A stretch of 11,285 bases of DNA from Synura sp. LO234KE (GCA_015143735.1 VKHC01000533.1:1-11285); one strand, 5' to 3'. Positions 1 to 8,988 are shown, counted from the stretch's first letter. Translations and numbers: made by a program. The notes: a model not told the origin generated them from the letters alone.

Positions 1-200
1 AAGATTTTATCTCGGTCAGGGTTGAGCTGGCTAAGAGCATGAGGTCCAGCCAAAGAAATACGACTTGATTTGTTGGCGCACCGAAAAGAAACCGAGGCGA
101 AGAATCAAGAGTGACACCAAATTAATGATCTGAAATATTTGTTAAAATTTTTTTATCTCTATCAGGATTCAGTTGGCTTGGAGCGGTAATCCAGGCCGTG
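1..200. repeat. Diverged tandem duplication, about 146-bp spacing
   Basis: Positions 4-51 and about 150-199 are related. Both read (T)TTTATCTC, then T-CAGG-TT, then AG(C/T)TGGCT, and end in a TCCAG(C/G)CC-like string. The offset is 146 bp, which is not a multiple of three, so the copies fall in different reading frames. On the minus strand both can encode S-Q-L-N-P-D-R-D-K, so the unit may derive from a coding repeat. The left copy is cut by the window edge, so the array may continue outside. I do not recognise the family. Confidence 0.5.
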
Positions 201-334
201 GGAAATGCTTTGGGAGACTGTCCTTCATCTTTCGGAGGCTGAACTGAATTTTCTGAAATTCTTTTGTTGGGTTTGGTTTCGAGTTGAAGCATTCGATTTT
301 CGAAGCTCTGCATTTCCGAGTCTTTAGCGCCCAA
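122..334 (-). other. Short open frame, doubtful gene fragment
   Basis: This is a 70-codon minus-strand frame starting at an ATG at 334. Its product would be hydrophilic, rich in Pro, Ser, Lys and Gln, with SQLNPDRDK near its end. It has no signal peptide, membrane segment or motif that I recognise. It overlaps the tandem repeat at 1-200, and the second copy there keeps a similar peptide in another frame. It may be the edge of a decayed repeat-containing gene, or chance. I would not call it a gene without transcript evidence. Confidence 0.15.
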
Positions 335-370
335 AATTTTAAAGGCATAAATAAAAAAGATTTAAAACCT

Positions 371-470
371 AATTGGCGAATTCTGGGTCGAAACCTCTCA
401 GAACTGGAGTAGAAAAAATCTGAGATGTGGATCGGGACGAAAACCGCCACACGTTTTTAAAACTAGTTTT
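371..470. repeat. Dispersed repeat, copy 1
   Basis: This stretch shares an ordered set of blocks with 5546-5620: AATTCTGG, CAGAACTGGA, GAAAAA-ATC, and (C)ACACGTTT followed by A/T-rich DNA. Copy 1 carries about 25 extra bases between the ATC and ACACGTTT blocks. No coding potential is visible. It could be the end of a transposon or an LTR edge; the family is not identified. Confidence 0.6.
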
Positions 471-518
471 TTGCAAAATACTTTAGGATTTTTTTTAAGT
501 ATCCACTAAAGTACAAAA

Positions 519-1000
519 TCAATTTTTAATTAGCGGGTCAATAGTGAATTTCCCACTTCCCATGAACCGTGTGGCAAGTCCCGTAGCCCTGAGGAGGAAG
601 AGGAACCGAGGGGCTACGTCGGACCCCAAGCCTAGCTTAGTCAAAGGCATTTCACCACCGGGCGGAGAACGACGTATGTCAGGGTAGACAAGAGAACACA
701 CGCGCACACTCACACTTTGTAGTACACGGAGGCAATACATAACCCACTATAATACTGGGGCGTTTCGAGGGCCAAGAAAGACAGCGTCGAGTAAAGTTCC
801 TGACGACCACGGCGAGTAATGTTATCCGCAAGGTTGTAAGCCAACGCCACCGCAAGCCTCGGTCCAGAAGAGCGCGATGGAGAAGTAGGCGTGAAGTGAT
901 CAAGGCTGCGTTGGTGAGGGGGGTCCGCTCGGGATACAACAGAGGCTTTTTTGCATAGCTAGTCAGAGTCGGTGAAGAGATTGTAGCAGATTGGGGGAGG
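519..1000. mobile_element. GC-richer block, possibly LTR-derived
   Basis: This block is visibly richer in G and C than the AT-rich DNA on either side. It contains a perfect 8-bp inverted repeat, CGTAGCCC at 582-589 with GGGCTACG at 611-618. It also has a CA-rich run (about 690-715) and a GTAGTACACGGAGGCAATAC string (719-738) that resembles what I recall of LTR sequence in oomycete gypsy-type elements. Overlapping minus-strand frames of 73 and 86 codons look like compositional artefacts. No LTR pair, primer-binding site or gag can be defined, so the assignment is weak. Confidence 0.25.
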
Positions 1001-1854
1001 GAACGAAAAAAAAGGTGGGGTTAAGATCCGCTTGAACGCTGAGATAAGAGCAGTGAATTCTTCCGCTTTGTAGCGAGTTGTAGCGTGTAAGTTCGGATGA
1101 GCAGAACCAAGTACAACAACGGGCACTCGGAGCTCACTTGAAGGTTGCGGGATTCGCGGGATTTGCCAGTTGATGAGTAGTTAGCTGGCTTGATTGCGCG
1201 ATGTTCTGCTTCGCCTGTTGTTTTTGCGTTATTCGATCTTGTTTTTCTTTCTTAAACGAACTACGATTTTCGCCAACAGGTACCAAGTCTTCGGATACCG
1301 TAGCGCCATAGAAATATACTATAAATGCCCCTCCTAGCAGCGAAGGGATGTGCCATGAGCCAGACTATAATACACGGCAAAGAAATTGCAAAGGAAAGCA
1401 ACCGCCGCCTCATGGAGAAGAAGTAAACGGGAGAGCTCGGTACCTATCACAACAGTCGGGGCATAGACGAGACAAAAAGATTGAGTTGATCGGAAGGAAA
1501 GCTACCGCTGCTTTGGTAAAGTACCCCCTTTTGAGGGCGGGAAAGAGACGAGACAGTGGGCGCCCCATTTGGAGCGATGCACGTTAGGATTACTTTTATG
1601 GAGCTTGATTCTTCACTACCTCAAGGTCAGTCACAACCGGAACACCGGTGCCGATGAGGAATTAAAAGACGTGACTGATGAACAAACAGACGGCTCGACT
1701 GGGTAAATCTTGCATCATTCCCTAGAAGCCCTCAAAGATTTCCTGAGAAATATTGGCTGAAAGATGGGCCAACCGAATGTGTCTTTCAGTTAGCAAATGC
1801 GTACTAAGAATCGGGGAGACTCGGAAGAACACCGGAGCTTACGCTTCACGCAGC
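1001..1854. other. No supported gene; unassigned stretch
   Basis: I see no gene that I can support in these 850 bp. An open frame on the plus strand at 1348-1587 (79 codons) would give a very basic product rich in Arg, Lys and Gln. It has no motif, and it could be a gag-like remnant or chance. The stretch lies between the possible LTR-like block and the copia reverse transcriptase relic, so it may be retroelement debris. Confidence 0.4.
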
Positions 1855-2229
1855 TTATGACTCAGAACTACTAGAATGAGTGGCATAATAGACGTCCTCA
1901 GATATTCTCGAAAACTTCAAGAAGCCCTCGGAGCACAAGCACAATACCTTCCCTCCTAATATAAGGTGAATCTTCCCCAAGTTCTTCAATAACTTGATAG
2001 TCCTAACGCTATTCACTGCATCAAGTGCTCCACAGCAAAAACTATGTTCCATGCATTGTGATATCAAATTCATTGTCCCTTGATATTGTCTGTAGTAGAG
2101 GCACGGCTCATTCGGTAACGACTTGGAGTTGGCCTGCTTCAAATGACTATCAATATTTTTGTATCATTTACTTGGGGACTGCTTCAGTGCGTATGGCGCC
2201 TTCATCAGTAAAAAACAGATCCCGTGAGC
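1855..2229 (-). pseudogene. Ty1/copia reverse transcriptase fragment (relic A)
   Basis: Read on the minus strand from about 2229, a single frame gives GICFLLMKAPYALKQSP, a stop, then YKNI, NEPCLYYR and LGKIHLILGGKV. These match the ordered landmarks of copia-type reverse transcriptase: L(Y)GLKQ(S/A)PRQWY, DPCLY, YVDD, then LG-x-h-x-ILG. The tryptophan expected after KQSP is replaced by TGA (complement of 2164-2166). The catalytic YVDD site should fall between the CLYY and LGKIH motifs, but there the sequence reads QCMEHSF, so the enzyme would be dead. The frame ends at a TAA (complement of 1855-1857). Integrase and RNase H are not found next to it. The relic has the same orientation as relic B near 10261-11051, but the two cannot be halves of one simply interrupted element, because the 5' part of RT lies downstream of the 3' part. 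Confidence 0.85.
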
Positions 2230-2804
2230 ATCTACAATTGACTACCGTAGTGGGTACGGTTTCTTAGTCCACTCAAACTTCTGCTAATCTGGAAAGGGCG
2301 ACATCTCCTTAGTTAACGTCATTCGGACATTGGCGCATGTATACTGGCTCCACCAAGCGGTAAGTACTTTGTACATAAGTCGATTACATAGTGCCTCTGG
2401 TTCAATTAATAATTGAAAAGGCATTGTTTCTTTAGCGACAAAATTTGATATCATGGAAATTTCATGAGCTAAATCGCATACTCGGTGTAAGGCCGTTAGT
2501 GGGAAGAAAACAATTTGACCGAGGAGGAGGGCCGGGTGAAAGCAAGAGAATGTCCACTCCGTATTTAGCCCTCAATTGCTATCTCTTTTTGTCTCCCTGT
2601 TGTCCATATTGTTTTCGTTCTCTCCTAACTTTAGTTCAGAGCGCTATATCATCTGCTCCTGTCTGTCTGTGTCTTTCTACTCTGTCTACAACAGTTTTAC
2701 CTATAGATAAAAGGATTGCAACTGGTAACTGGCACTGTTTACAGAGTAACTGCTTTGTGTTCAAATATGCAAGAGGACATTGAATTGCTATCTTCTTTAT
2801 TCTA
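2230..2804. other. No supported gene
   Basis: This stretch separates the copia RT relic from the decayed minus-strand gene. It holds a perfect small palindrome, TTCAATTA-A-TAATTGAA, at 2401-2417. A 112-codon plus-strand frame at 2445-2783 is Cys/Leu/Ser-rich with no recognisable domain, and I regard it as spurious. Minus-strand sequence above 2230 should encode the region upstream of copia RT, but I could not match it. It has decayed or been deleted. Confidence 0.4.
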
Positions 2805-3809
2805 TTCGAATTGTTTTCCCTTTTTTCCGAACTCCTCATCGTCGTCGTCATCAATATCAACTTCATCCTCAATTTTGTCCTCAACCTCGCCCTCATTATA
2901 ATCTGCGGTGCTTCTCTCAAGCTCTAGCTTTCTCTTCATAACACTGTCGACGATATTGATTCACAAAGGATTGTCAGGATTCAAAGTGTCAAACACCTTA
3001 TCAATACACTTAGAGATCTGTTGATCACCTCCTCTTCTTCTTAGTTCGGTCTGCTTTTGAAAATCTCTGCTGAGCCCGTAGGATCTCAAGGGTTGTTGCT
3101 TCACTCGTTCTGGAAGAGAATCTAATTATAGTAACCAATAATCTCGGTCGTCAGTGTACTTAACAAGCTACTCCCCTGGCTGAACCTGGAGAAGTGCTCT
3201 GAAGGCCAATAATTTCAATTTGGTCACACAATCCAATCTAACATTTGATTTTGTAGCACCCAAAAGATCATTAGCAAGTGCCATAAATATATAAGTTAAT
3301 TTGGCTTGCCAGTTCAATGTGTCATAACCCGATTTTGTTTCCTAGCGACGAATGACATAAGTCTTGTCCCCGCGTGCCTTGAAAGATTGCTTCTTCTCGA
3401 CGACTCGTTCAACATTGTTCCCACTGTTAATAAGATCAGCTGTGTAAACGCCTCGATCATCCTCAACTCCCATCGTTATGAAAAGATTTTATTCTTGTTT
3501 TGACACCATATTGTAATCCAAAAGATGATCTTGTGTTCCTGGAAACTCCGCAATATGTTCGATTTTCATTTCACCTAATATGACCGGAACCTGAATTTCA
3601 TCATCTTCCTTTTTGTTTTCATTACCTAAGTCAACTTCTTGATTCGACTCATCGTCTCTATCGACTTCTTGCTCGGACTTAAGTACCTCTTTATCATCTT
3701 GCTCCAAACACTGCGCATCTCTGGTGGTGGTAGATCTAGATAGAATACGGCTGCCTTCTTTGCCAGAGAGATTTTTTAACGCAACCTTTGGACGGATCTC
3801 TTTTCGTTT
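2805..3809 (-). pseudogene. Decayed gene of unknown family with acidic C-terminus
   Basis: One minus-strand frame runs from 3809 to a stop at 2802-2804, about 335 codons, with only five internal stops (3489, 3342, 3168, 3126 and 2961). That is far fewer than chance would give in DNA this rich in A and T. In order it encodes: a Ser/Thr/Arg stretch, a Glu/Asp-rich segment, PVILGEMKIEHIAEFPGTQD, VEDDRGVYTADLINSG, KARGDKTYVIRR, TLNWQAKLTYIFMALANDLL, YTDDRDYWLL, CIDKVFDTLNPDNPL, and a very acidic end with EVDIDDDDDEEFGKKGK. Around 3035-3110 the neighbouring frame looks more protein-like (TLEILRAQQRFSKADRTKKK), which suggests frameshifts as well. I do not recognise the family. It could be a dead host gene, a transposon-carried gene, or an intron-rich gene whose stops lie in introns. 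Confidence 0.5.
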
Positions 3810-4879
3810 TTACAACTCCTTGTTGGAGAGGACGACGAAGTACTATGTGTTTCAATACTGTATATGATTGTAGAACTCCTTGTAATTAGCCCTAAGAATA
3901 GTGGTTCACAGCAGTTATCATAACGTAGATACGGCTCATGCGTTTCGATGTAATTTCTGGTAAAAAATATAAACAACCATAAAAGTTATTCTTTTGACGA
4001 GAATAGATTCGTACTTTAGTTGACATACTTTTCATCCTCTAAAATTTGTGAAAGCACAGGCAGCTAAATTAAAACACTATCAATAACAAAAAGCTTATCA
4101 GCAATTAAATAAAACGATTGATCCACTGAAAATCCTTGTACAACTCATAGTGCTTAGAATATTTTATTTTTGCTCGATCAGACTCGAAATTGGTGCAATT
4201 CTGAAGTTATCGTATGCACATAAACCTCACCGAATGGTTTGACTTTTTCTGTGTAAAGGTTTTAACGCTGCGACACTACATGGCAAACAAAAATTTGAAT
4301 ATCTTGCTAGAAATACCAGCGTTATTTCTTCTCCGGTACATTTTAACCGGACTAATACGTTTATTCATGAAAGTGTCTCGATTGATAATATCTACCACCT
4401 TAAATGTTTCTTTACTTAAACATGAGTTGTGCCAAAATTATCATCATACCTGGAATAATAAGAAAAATGCAGCGAAATCTCTGTTAACATGGTGTAGGTG
4501 GGTTCCGCTCTCCTTGTAGTTTAGCTTGTCGCTCTTCCGAAGCAGAATTCAATACTCTACTTAGGTTCTCCATAAACTTTGCACTTGACCTTGTCGATGA
4601 ATGCGCAACTAATATATTTTTTACATTTTCGGTCCTTGTCTACATAATCTGAAATTATAATACAAAAGAAAATACGCTAGCATATTAACAGATTCTTTGA
4701 ATTTCACATTTATATTATATTAAAATTCATGTTATTTGTGTAAACGGTAGCTCAGCTGTTTGGAGTTTTGGTGCATGCGAAGTTTAAATTTGTACAAAAG
4801 AAGGTGTTCTTCGTTGGTGGAGACGAATTATAAATTCAAGTTTTGAAACATACTCTTTTTGCAAAACCATGTAGTACTT
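3810..4879. other. AT-rich stretch with no supported gene
   Basis: This kilobase is strongly AT-rich, notably 4000-4200 and 4600-4740. The longest frame is on the plus strand (4214-4519, 101 codons). It has a hydrophobic middle rich in Leu and Ile but no motif and no supporting splice structure, as expected by chance in AT-rich DNA. The minus-strand frame at 3776-3976 adjoins the decayed gene and ends in a Ser-rich run. It might be a frameshifted upstream part of that relic, which I cannot show. Confidence 0.4.
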
Positions 4880-5400
4880 ATCAACGGCACCATCTTTCAG
4901 CGGCAACGATATGAAGATTGGCATGTCGTCCCAGCTTATTCTTTCCTGCAGTAATAGATATTTTCTACTAGAGTGCAAGAAAAGACTGTGGTACTTTTGT
5001 TTTCACACTTTTGGGTTCTTTGGATTAGAGGGTTCTTTATACATAAGCTTGACCGATAATAGGTGCCTATTAAGGGATCTTTCAACGGTGCGGGTCCTTC
5101 AACGGTATGGATCTTTCAACGGCAAGGATTTTGAGAAGGGCATATTTTTATTATTTCCTGGTACTATATGTAATCAGCTTGAGTAATGCTCGAAGAGACA
5201 CCTATCAACGGATTTTTCGTCTTCTTTCAACTTTAAGACTCTTTCAACGATAGAGATCTCTTAGCAGCAACAAGGGTTTTCAACGGCACTGGCTGTCAAC
5301 GCCAAGGGCTTTCGGCGGCAGAGATCTTTCAAAAGGCAAGAATTTTGAGACAGGCGCTTCTATTTTTACTCCTTCAACGTCGCGAATCTTTCAGCTGCAA
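4880..5400. repeat. Degenerate minisatellite, 17-bp period
   Basis: The string (G)ATCTTTCAACGG recurs many times here. The clean core is three consecutive 17-bp units at 5075-5091, 5092-5108 and 5109-5125, each a variant of GGATCTTTCAACGGTGC. Degenerate copies or fragments follow at about 5203, 5226, 5240, 5278, 5297, 5310, 5324 and 5373, and one precedes at about 4890. A longer unit is also duplicated: 5111-5155 (ATCTTTCAACGGCAAGGATT and on through TTTTGAGA and the T-rich run) reappears at 5324-5370, 213 bp downstream. A 17-bp period is not a multiple of three, so a repeat protein is unlikely, even though the minus strand reads PLKD in places. Confidence 0.75.
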
Positions 5401-5545
5401 TTGAAAGAATTTCAGAGATTGGAATTGTTGAACAAGGTTGGTGTTTTAAAACGACCTCTGATGAGGAAGTTTGGTAGCTTCCAAAACGTGTATGGTTAGC
5501 CACAAGGCAAAGTCTTTTATTACATTTTTATTTATTCTCAATAAA

Positions 5546-5620
5546 ATTCGGCTAATTCTGGCGCAAAACCGCTCCGCAGAACTGGAATTGAAAAATCGCT
5601 ACACGTTTAAAAAACTTTGG
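5546..5620. repeat. Dispersed repeat, copy 2
   Basis: This is the counterpart of 371-470, in the same orientation, with AATTCTGG, CAGAACTGGA, GAAAAATC and ACACGTTT in the same order and a shorter spacer. A weaker echo (GGAATTCTGAGCCAAAA) sits at 5771-5787. Farther on, CGTGTTGGCAAGTCACG (5838-5854) resembles CGTGTGGCAAGTCCCG (568-583). The two flanks may therefore be copies of one longer element with a different internal insertion. Confidence 0.6.
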
Positions 5621-6010
5621 GATAGGTTAGCCTAGGAATTACGGGGTTTTTGCTGGTGACTGCAATTTTTCGTTCGACACAATTAGTAAGGTTATCCACC
5701 GCCAGCCGCGAGCGAGCGTGTCGCTTGATCTTTTGTAGGCTGAGATAACGGTGACTAAGAGGCCTATAGGGGAATTCTGAGCCAAAAGTACTCAGTAGTA
5801 GCGCGAGTCCCCAAGCTGAGCAACCACCCCTTGGGTGCGTGTTGGCAAGTCACGGATCCTGCTTAATTATTTAAACCTAATGTTTTTTAGAACATTAGTC
5901 ATTCACATAGTAGCCACAGAGTAGAGTAAGTTTCAATATATGCATTTTCATGATAAGTGCTTAGTATCTTACGTTATTGTTGGAATGCAAACATAATTAC
6001 ACAGAATAGA
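5621..6010. other. Intergenic stretch with a hairpin
   Basis: No gene is supported in these 390 bp. The stretch includes a moderately GC-rich piece (about 5695-5860) and a perfect stem-loop, CTAATGTT at 5877-5884 with AACATTAG at 5891-5898 around a 6-base loop. The hairpin is about 110 bp beyond the stop of the minus-strand FKP-repeat gene, so it could lie in that gene's 3' untranslated or termination region. This is a guess from position only. Confidence 0.4.
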
Positions 6011-7777
6011 CTACAGTATTTCTAGAAGTTTCTTCAACGCGGATTTTCTCTGTATTTCGTCATTGCATTTATTTTCCCGGTGAGATGACGTGGTCGCAGC
6101 ATCGTCCTCTCGCTTGTATTTTCCAGCCTCTAGCCGCGAAATCTCTCTTTCAGAATACCGCAGAACGAATGGCTGCGGAGATTTAAAATTGAGATGAGGG
6201 TGGACAAAGCGTTTACAATCTCCACATACGGTACTTATGCTTTAGGTTAAGATCATAATTAGCAAAGAAAATCGACTCACATTAACAATAGTGGTTCCTG
6301 TGGCCGGATCCCTGTATTTCTCGGCGACTCCCGGCCTTCTGCAAAATATCTTGTCTTGGATTTCCCTTTTCTCGCGGACTTGTTTCTCCTTCATCTCCCG
6401 GAGTTCAAGGTGCCGATGAATGCCACGTATCGGTACATTGTCCCTTACGAGTCTCATGTGACAAGGAGCAGGCCTAAATGGAGAAGGATGGAAGCTGCAG
6501 TCTTGTAGTTGGGCAGCCTCCTTGAACTGCAGCTCTTGTCTTCTCCACTCTTCCCTCTTCGCCGACATAAAACGAAACCGTTCCATCATTTTCTCCGGGT
6601 TACCGAAGTCGATCACACTTCTATTGCAGTGTTCTAGCATGCCTGTAATGTCAGCTTCGGATTGAGAGAATTTATGTTGTAGTAGAGTACGATTATCAGC
6701 TTCCGCTTCGATGTACTCTTCGACCAAATTACGGTGGTCGGGATCACTTTTACAATCACATTTTTTACATAAATGATCTGAATGCAGCTCGCAGCGCTTT
6801 CGGTGAAAAATGGAGTTTGTCTGTGGCCTACAAGCTGACTTTGGTCTGGGAAGTACGCGCGGTTTAAATGTGCACTCCCGGAGTTCGTAGTTCAGACATC
6901 GCTGTCGGGACTCGAGACGTTTCGCTCTTCCACTCGCATTTGAAGTGAGGTCGTCTAGGCTACGGGAACGCCTCACCAGCTCTTTGGATAATGCATTAAC
7001 CTGAGGTTTAAAGTTTAGTTGCCCGTACACCTGTTCTTCAAGAGCTTGTAAGTTCCAGTGCCGTTTACGAACTGACTCAGCAGAGAGTCGCGAAATCCAT
7101 GCCACAGAATCGCCTTCGGTGACGTTATTTAACTTTGTCCAGCGTTTTGATGACTTTAAAATCCTTGGTTTGAAGAAATTCTGTCGAATGTAGTCCTCCT
7201 GTTTATTCACCCTCAATTCCGAGTTCTTTTTCACTTGCTCACGAAAAAATGTTTGACGGTCTTCAAAATTTGTCTCCCTGAGGATATATGTAAGATATTC
7301 GCGATATCGATGAAGACAACTTTATCACCTGTACTTCTCCTGTAGTATAAGTTCCGAGCCATGGCAGGGTTTAACATTCGTCATCATACTTGATATTTCA
7401 TCTTCCCTCTTATTAAAAAGTTCCTTCTTTCTTTTTAAAAGCCCTTCGCCTTCATTTAGTAGTCGAACATGTACAGGTTCTTTTTGTTCTCCCTCGTCTG
7501 TCATAGTTTTTTTACGACTTGATTTGTTCTTCTTCGTTCGAGAAAAGGCGACCGGCTTAAATGTAAATAGCTCTTCGTCCAGAATTTTTTGTTTCTCCTG
7601 CAGAGCGCGTAGTCGTTCAGCGCGAGCTCTCAGGAGATCTCCTATTCTTTCGTACATCGGACGATGGTCACGGATACTGCATCCATGTGATGAAGGCAAT
7701 TGTTTAGGTTTAGTTTCTTTAATAAACTGTGCATCGGAATATTTATATGTTTTGTCTCCGTCGGATTCTTCCCTCAT
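6011..7777 (-). CDS. FKP-repeat charged protein, putative flagellar or cytoskeletal
   Basis: Three exons on the minus strand, 7777-7329, 7277-6281 and 6172-6011, join into 1608 nt (535 aa) with no stop before TAG. Introns are 51 bp (7328-7278, GTGATA...CTCAG) and 108 bp (6280-6173, GTGAGT...CGCAG). The protein is hydrophilic and rich in Arg, Lys and Glu, with helix-forming stretches. A short module recurs, each time after a charged segment: TFKP (72-75), NVKP (about 134-137), FFKP (184-187), NFKP (238-241), TFKP (286-289) and the variant SFHP (411-414). Residues 312-325 carry a C-x2-H-x2-H-x-C-x2-C-x-C cluster that could bind a metal. E/CTFKP modules are common in proteins of flagellated protists, which suggests an axonemal or basal-body role, but no named family was recognised. 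The ATG at 7777 is preferred; the frame stays open to an ATG at 7969 (599 aa), but that extra part is AT-rich and hydrophobic, unlike the rest. It is divergent to the proteasome gene. Confidence 0.85.
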
Positions 7778-7993
7778 TACAGGATACGATTGAAAAAATA
7801 TTTTGAACTTGCGAATTGCAACGGACAAAAGCAATAAATATGCATTTCCTATATTGGAAAGTGTACATTCATATTTAACAAGTATAAATTCACTTATATA
7901 TAATCTCACATTAATGCAGTCTCTGATTTCGCACCTGATTTTGTCTTGATCAGCCTTAATAAATTTCATCTACGGTGCACTTAATTAGCAAAT
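7778..7993. promoter_or_regulatory. Divergent intergenic region, presumed two-way promoter
   Basis: Only 216 bp separate the preferred start codons of the minus-strand FKP-repeat gene and the plus-strand proteasome-like gene. The stretch is AT-rich and must contain both promoters or be part of the transcript leaders. I found no convincing TATA box or oomycete-type initiator. If the minus-strand gene actually starts at 7969, the gap shrinks to 24 bp and the promoters would overlap coding sequence. Confidence 0.5.
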
Positions 7994-8988
7994 ATGCAGA
8001 ATCTTCTATTTACCGCACTACAAGTATTCAATATCGCACGTTACGATAAAAGTAGTACCTTGTTTTCTCCTGATGGTGAGCTCTTGCAGATAAGCTATGC
8101 TATGTTAGCTGGTAAACGTGGGAAAATAGCAATATGCGCAAAATCTGTCGAAAACAATATTGTTATTTGTAGCGTGTCGCAAAGATGGCACCAGCTCCTC
8201 GATAAGAAATCGTTAGAAAAGGTTGAGAAGGTTGATAAAAAAATATTTGCCGTCACTGCGGGACTTGCAGGAGATGGTTTAGCGCTTGTAAAGAAATCAA
8301 GAACTTATGCTGGTATCTTTAGACTTAAGTTTGGATTTCCAATTTCTGTTCGCTCCTTGTCTACTATGGTTGGGAAAGACCTTCACTCTGCCACTATTTC
8401 TGGAGGTTGAATACATCTTGTACTTAGGAGTCATGTTGTATACATCCCCAAGTTATGATTCTATTACATTATTGATTTTTCAGGGGAGCGGCCTTATGGA
8501 GCGCAAATCTTGCTCACTGGATACGATGAAGATTCAGAAATTCCTTCCATATTCCTGAATACTGCCTCAGGTATATTTTATTTACCGTAATCATGGTCAC
8601 GTTTATATTCGTGATGCTCTGCGAGTTAGGGGAAGTAACGGAATGGAGAGCTGTTTGTATTGGGAATTGCTCAGGTACGGAGGCACTAAATATGCACCTG
8701 CGATTACCAATTTGATATATTGGATAAACAGAAAAAGTTATGGAATCCCTGACAAAGTCCTACGATAAGTTAATGCGAACCTCAGACCTATTGCAAACAT
8801 TCTTCAAAATATGTTATGGTAACGCCGATGTGGTGTTCGGAAGATCGAGTGAGAGCGGACAGAATGATGCCAATGCGCTGGATTTCCATATATTATCGCG
8901 ATCATCGGGAGGGGAAGTCTGTATAAAGGCTTTACTCGGAGTTACTAAACTGGCCGAGCTTGAAGTTTGGCAATTAAATGGCTGTTAA
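7994..8988 (+). CDS. Divergent 20S proteasome alpha-type subunit
   Basis: Four exons, 7994-8405, 8484-8570, 8630-8674 and 8732-8988, join into 801 nt (266 aa). Introns of 78, 59 and 57 bp all have GT-AG ends, and the frame is open throughout. The alpha-type N-terminal signature is present at residues 17-39 (YDKSSTLFSPDGELLQISYA and on), followed by GKRGKIAIC (40-48), KVEKVDKKIFAVTAGLAGDG (76-95), GERPYGAQILLTGYDED (138-154) and SGEVTEWRAVCIG (166-178), the fold's usual order. Alpha subunits form the outer gating rings of the 20S core and are not catalytic; fittingly, no N-terminal catalytic threonine is seen. The signature deviates: E29 replaces the usual Arg/Lys/His, and S34 replaces the Asp/Glu of Q-(V/I)-E-Y. 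About 15 residues precede the usual start of the signature, and the last 60 residues do not resemble a typical alpha C-terminus. I could not assign it to one of alpha1-7. It may be a fast-evolving paralog. Function in the core particle is inferred. Confidence 0.88.

Noticed and set aside
541-640. tRNA or structured RNA suggested by the CGTAGCCC/GGGCTACG stem
   Set aside because: A single stem without a cloverleaf, T-loop or D-loop consensus; left as an inverted repeat only.
2445-2783. 112-codon plus-strand open frame
   Set aside because: Cys/Leu/Ser-rich product without motif, and its 3' end lies just beyond and antisense to the decayed gene region. Judged to be chance.
2636-2920. 94-codon minus-strand frame with a basic product
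   Set aside because: It overlaps the acidic DDDDDEE frame of the decayed gene in another phase. The acidic frame fits the longer conserved reading, so this one is a shadow.
4214-4519. 101-codon plus-strand frame with hydrophobic segment
   Set aside because: AT-rich composition alone produces Leu/Ile-rich frames; no domain, splice signal or neighbouring support.
4784-4978. Minus-strand frame containing SLPLKDG, suggesting a PLKD repeat protein
   Set aside because: The underlying repeat has a 17-bp period, so copies change reading frame; a translated repeat is not sustained.
7524-7793. 89-codon plus-strand frame
   Set aside because: Antisense shadow of exon 1 of the FKP-repeat gene.
8307-8558. 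83-codon plus-strand frame
   Set aside because: Reads through intron 1 of the proteasome-like gene in a different frame; spliced model explains the region better.
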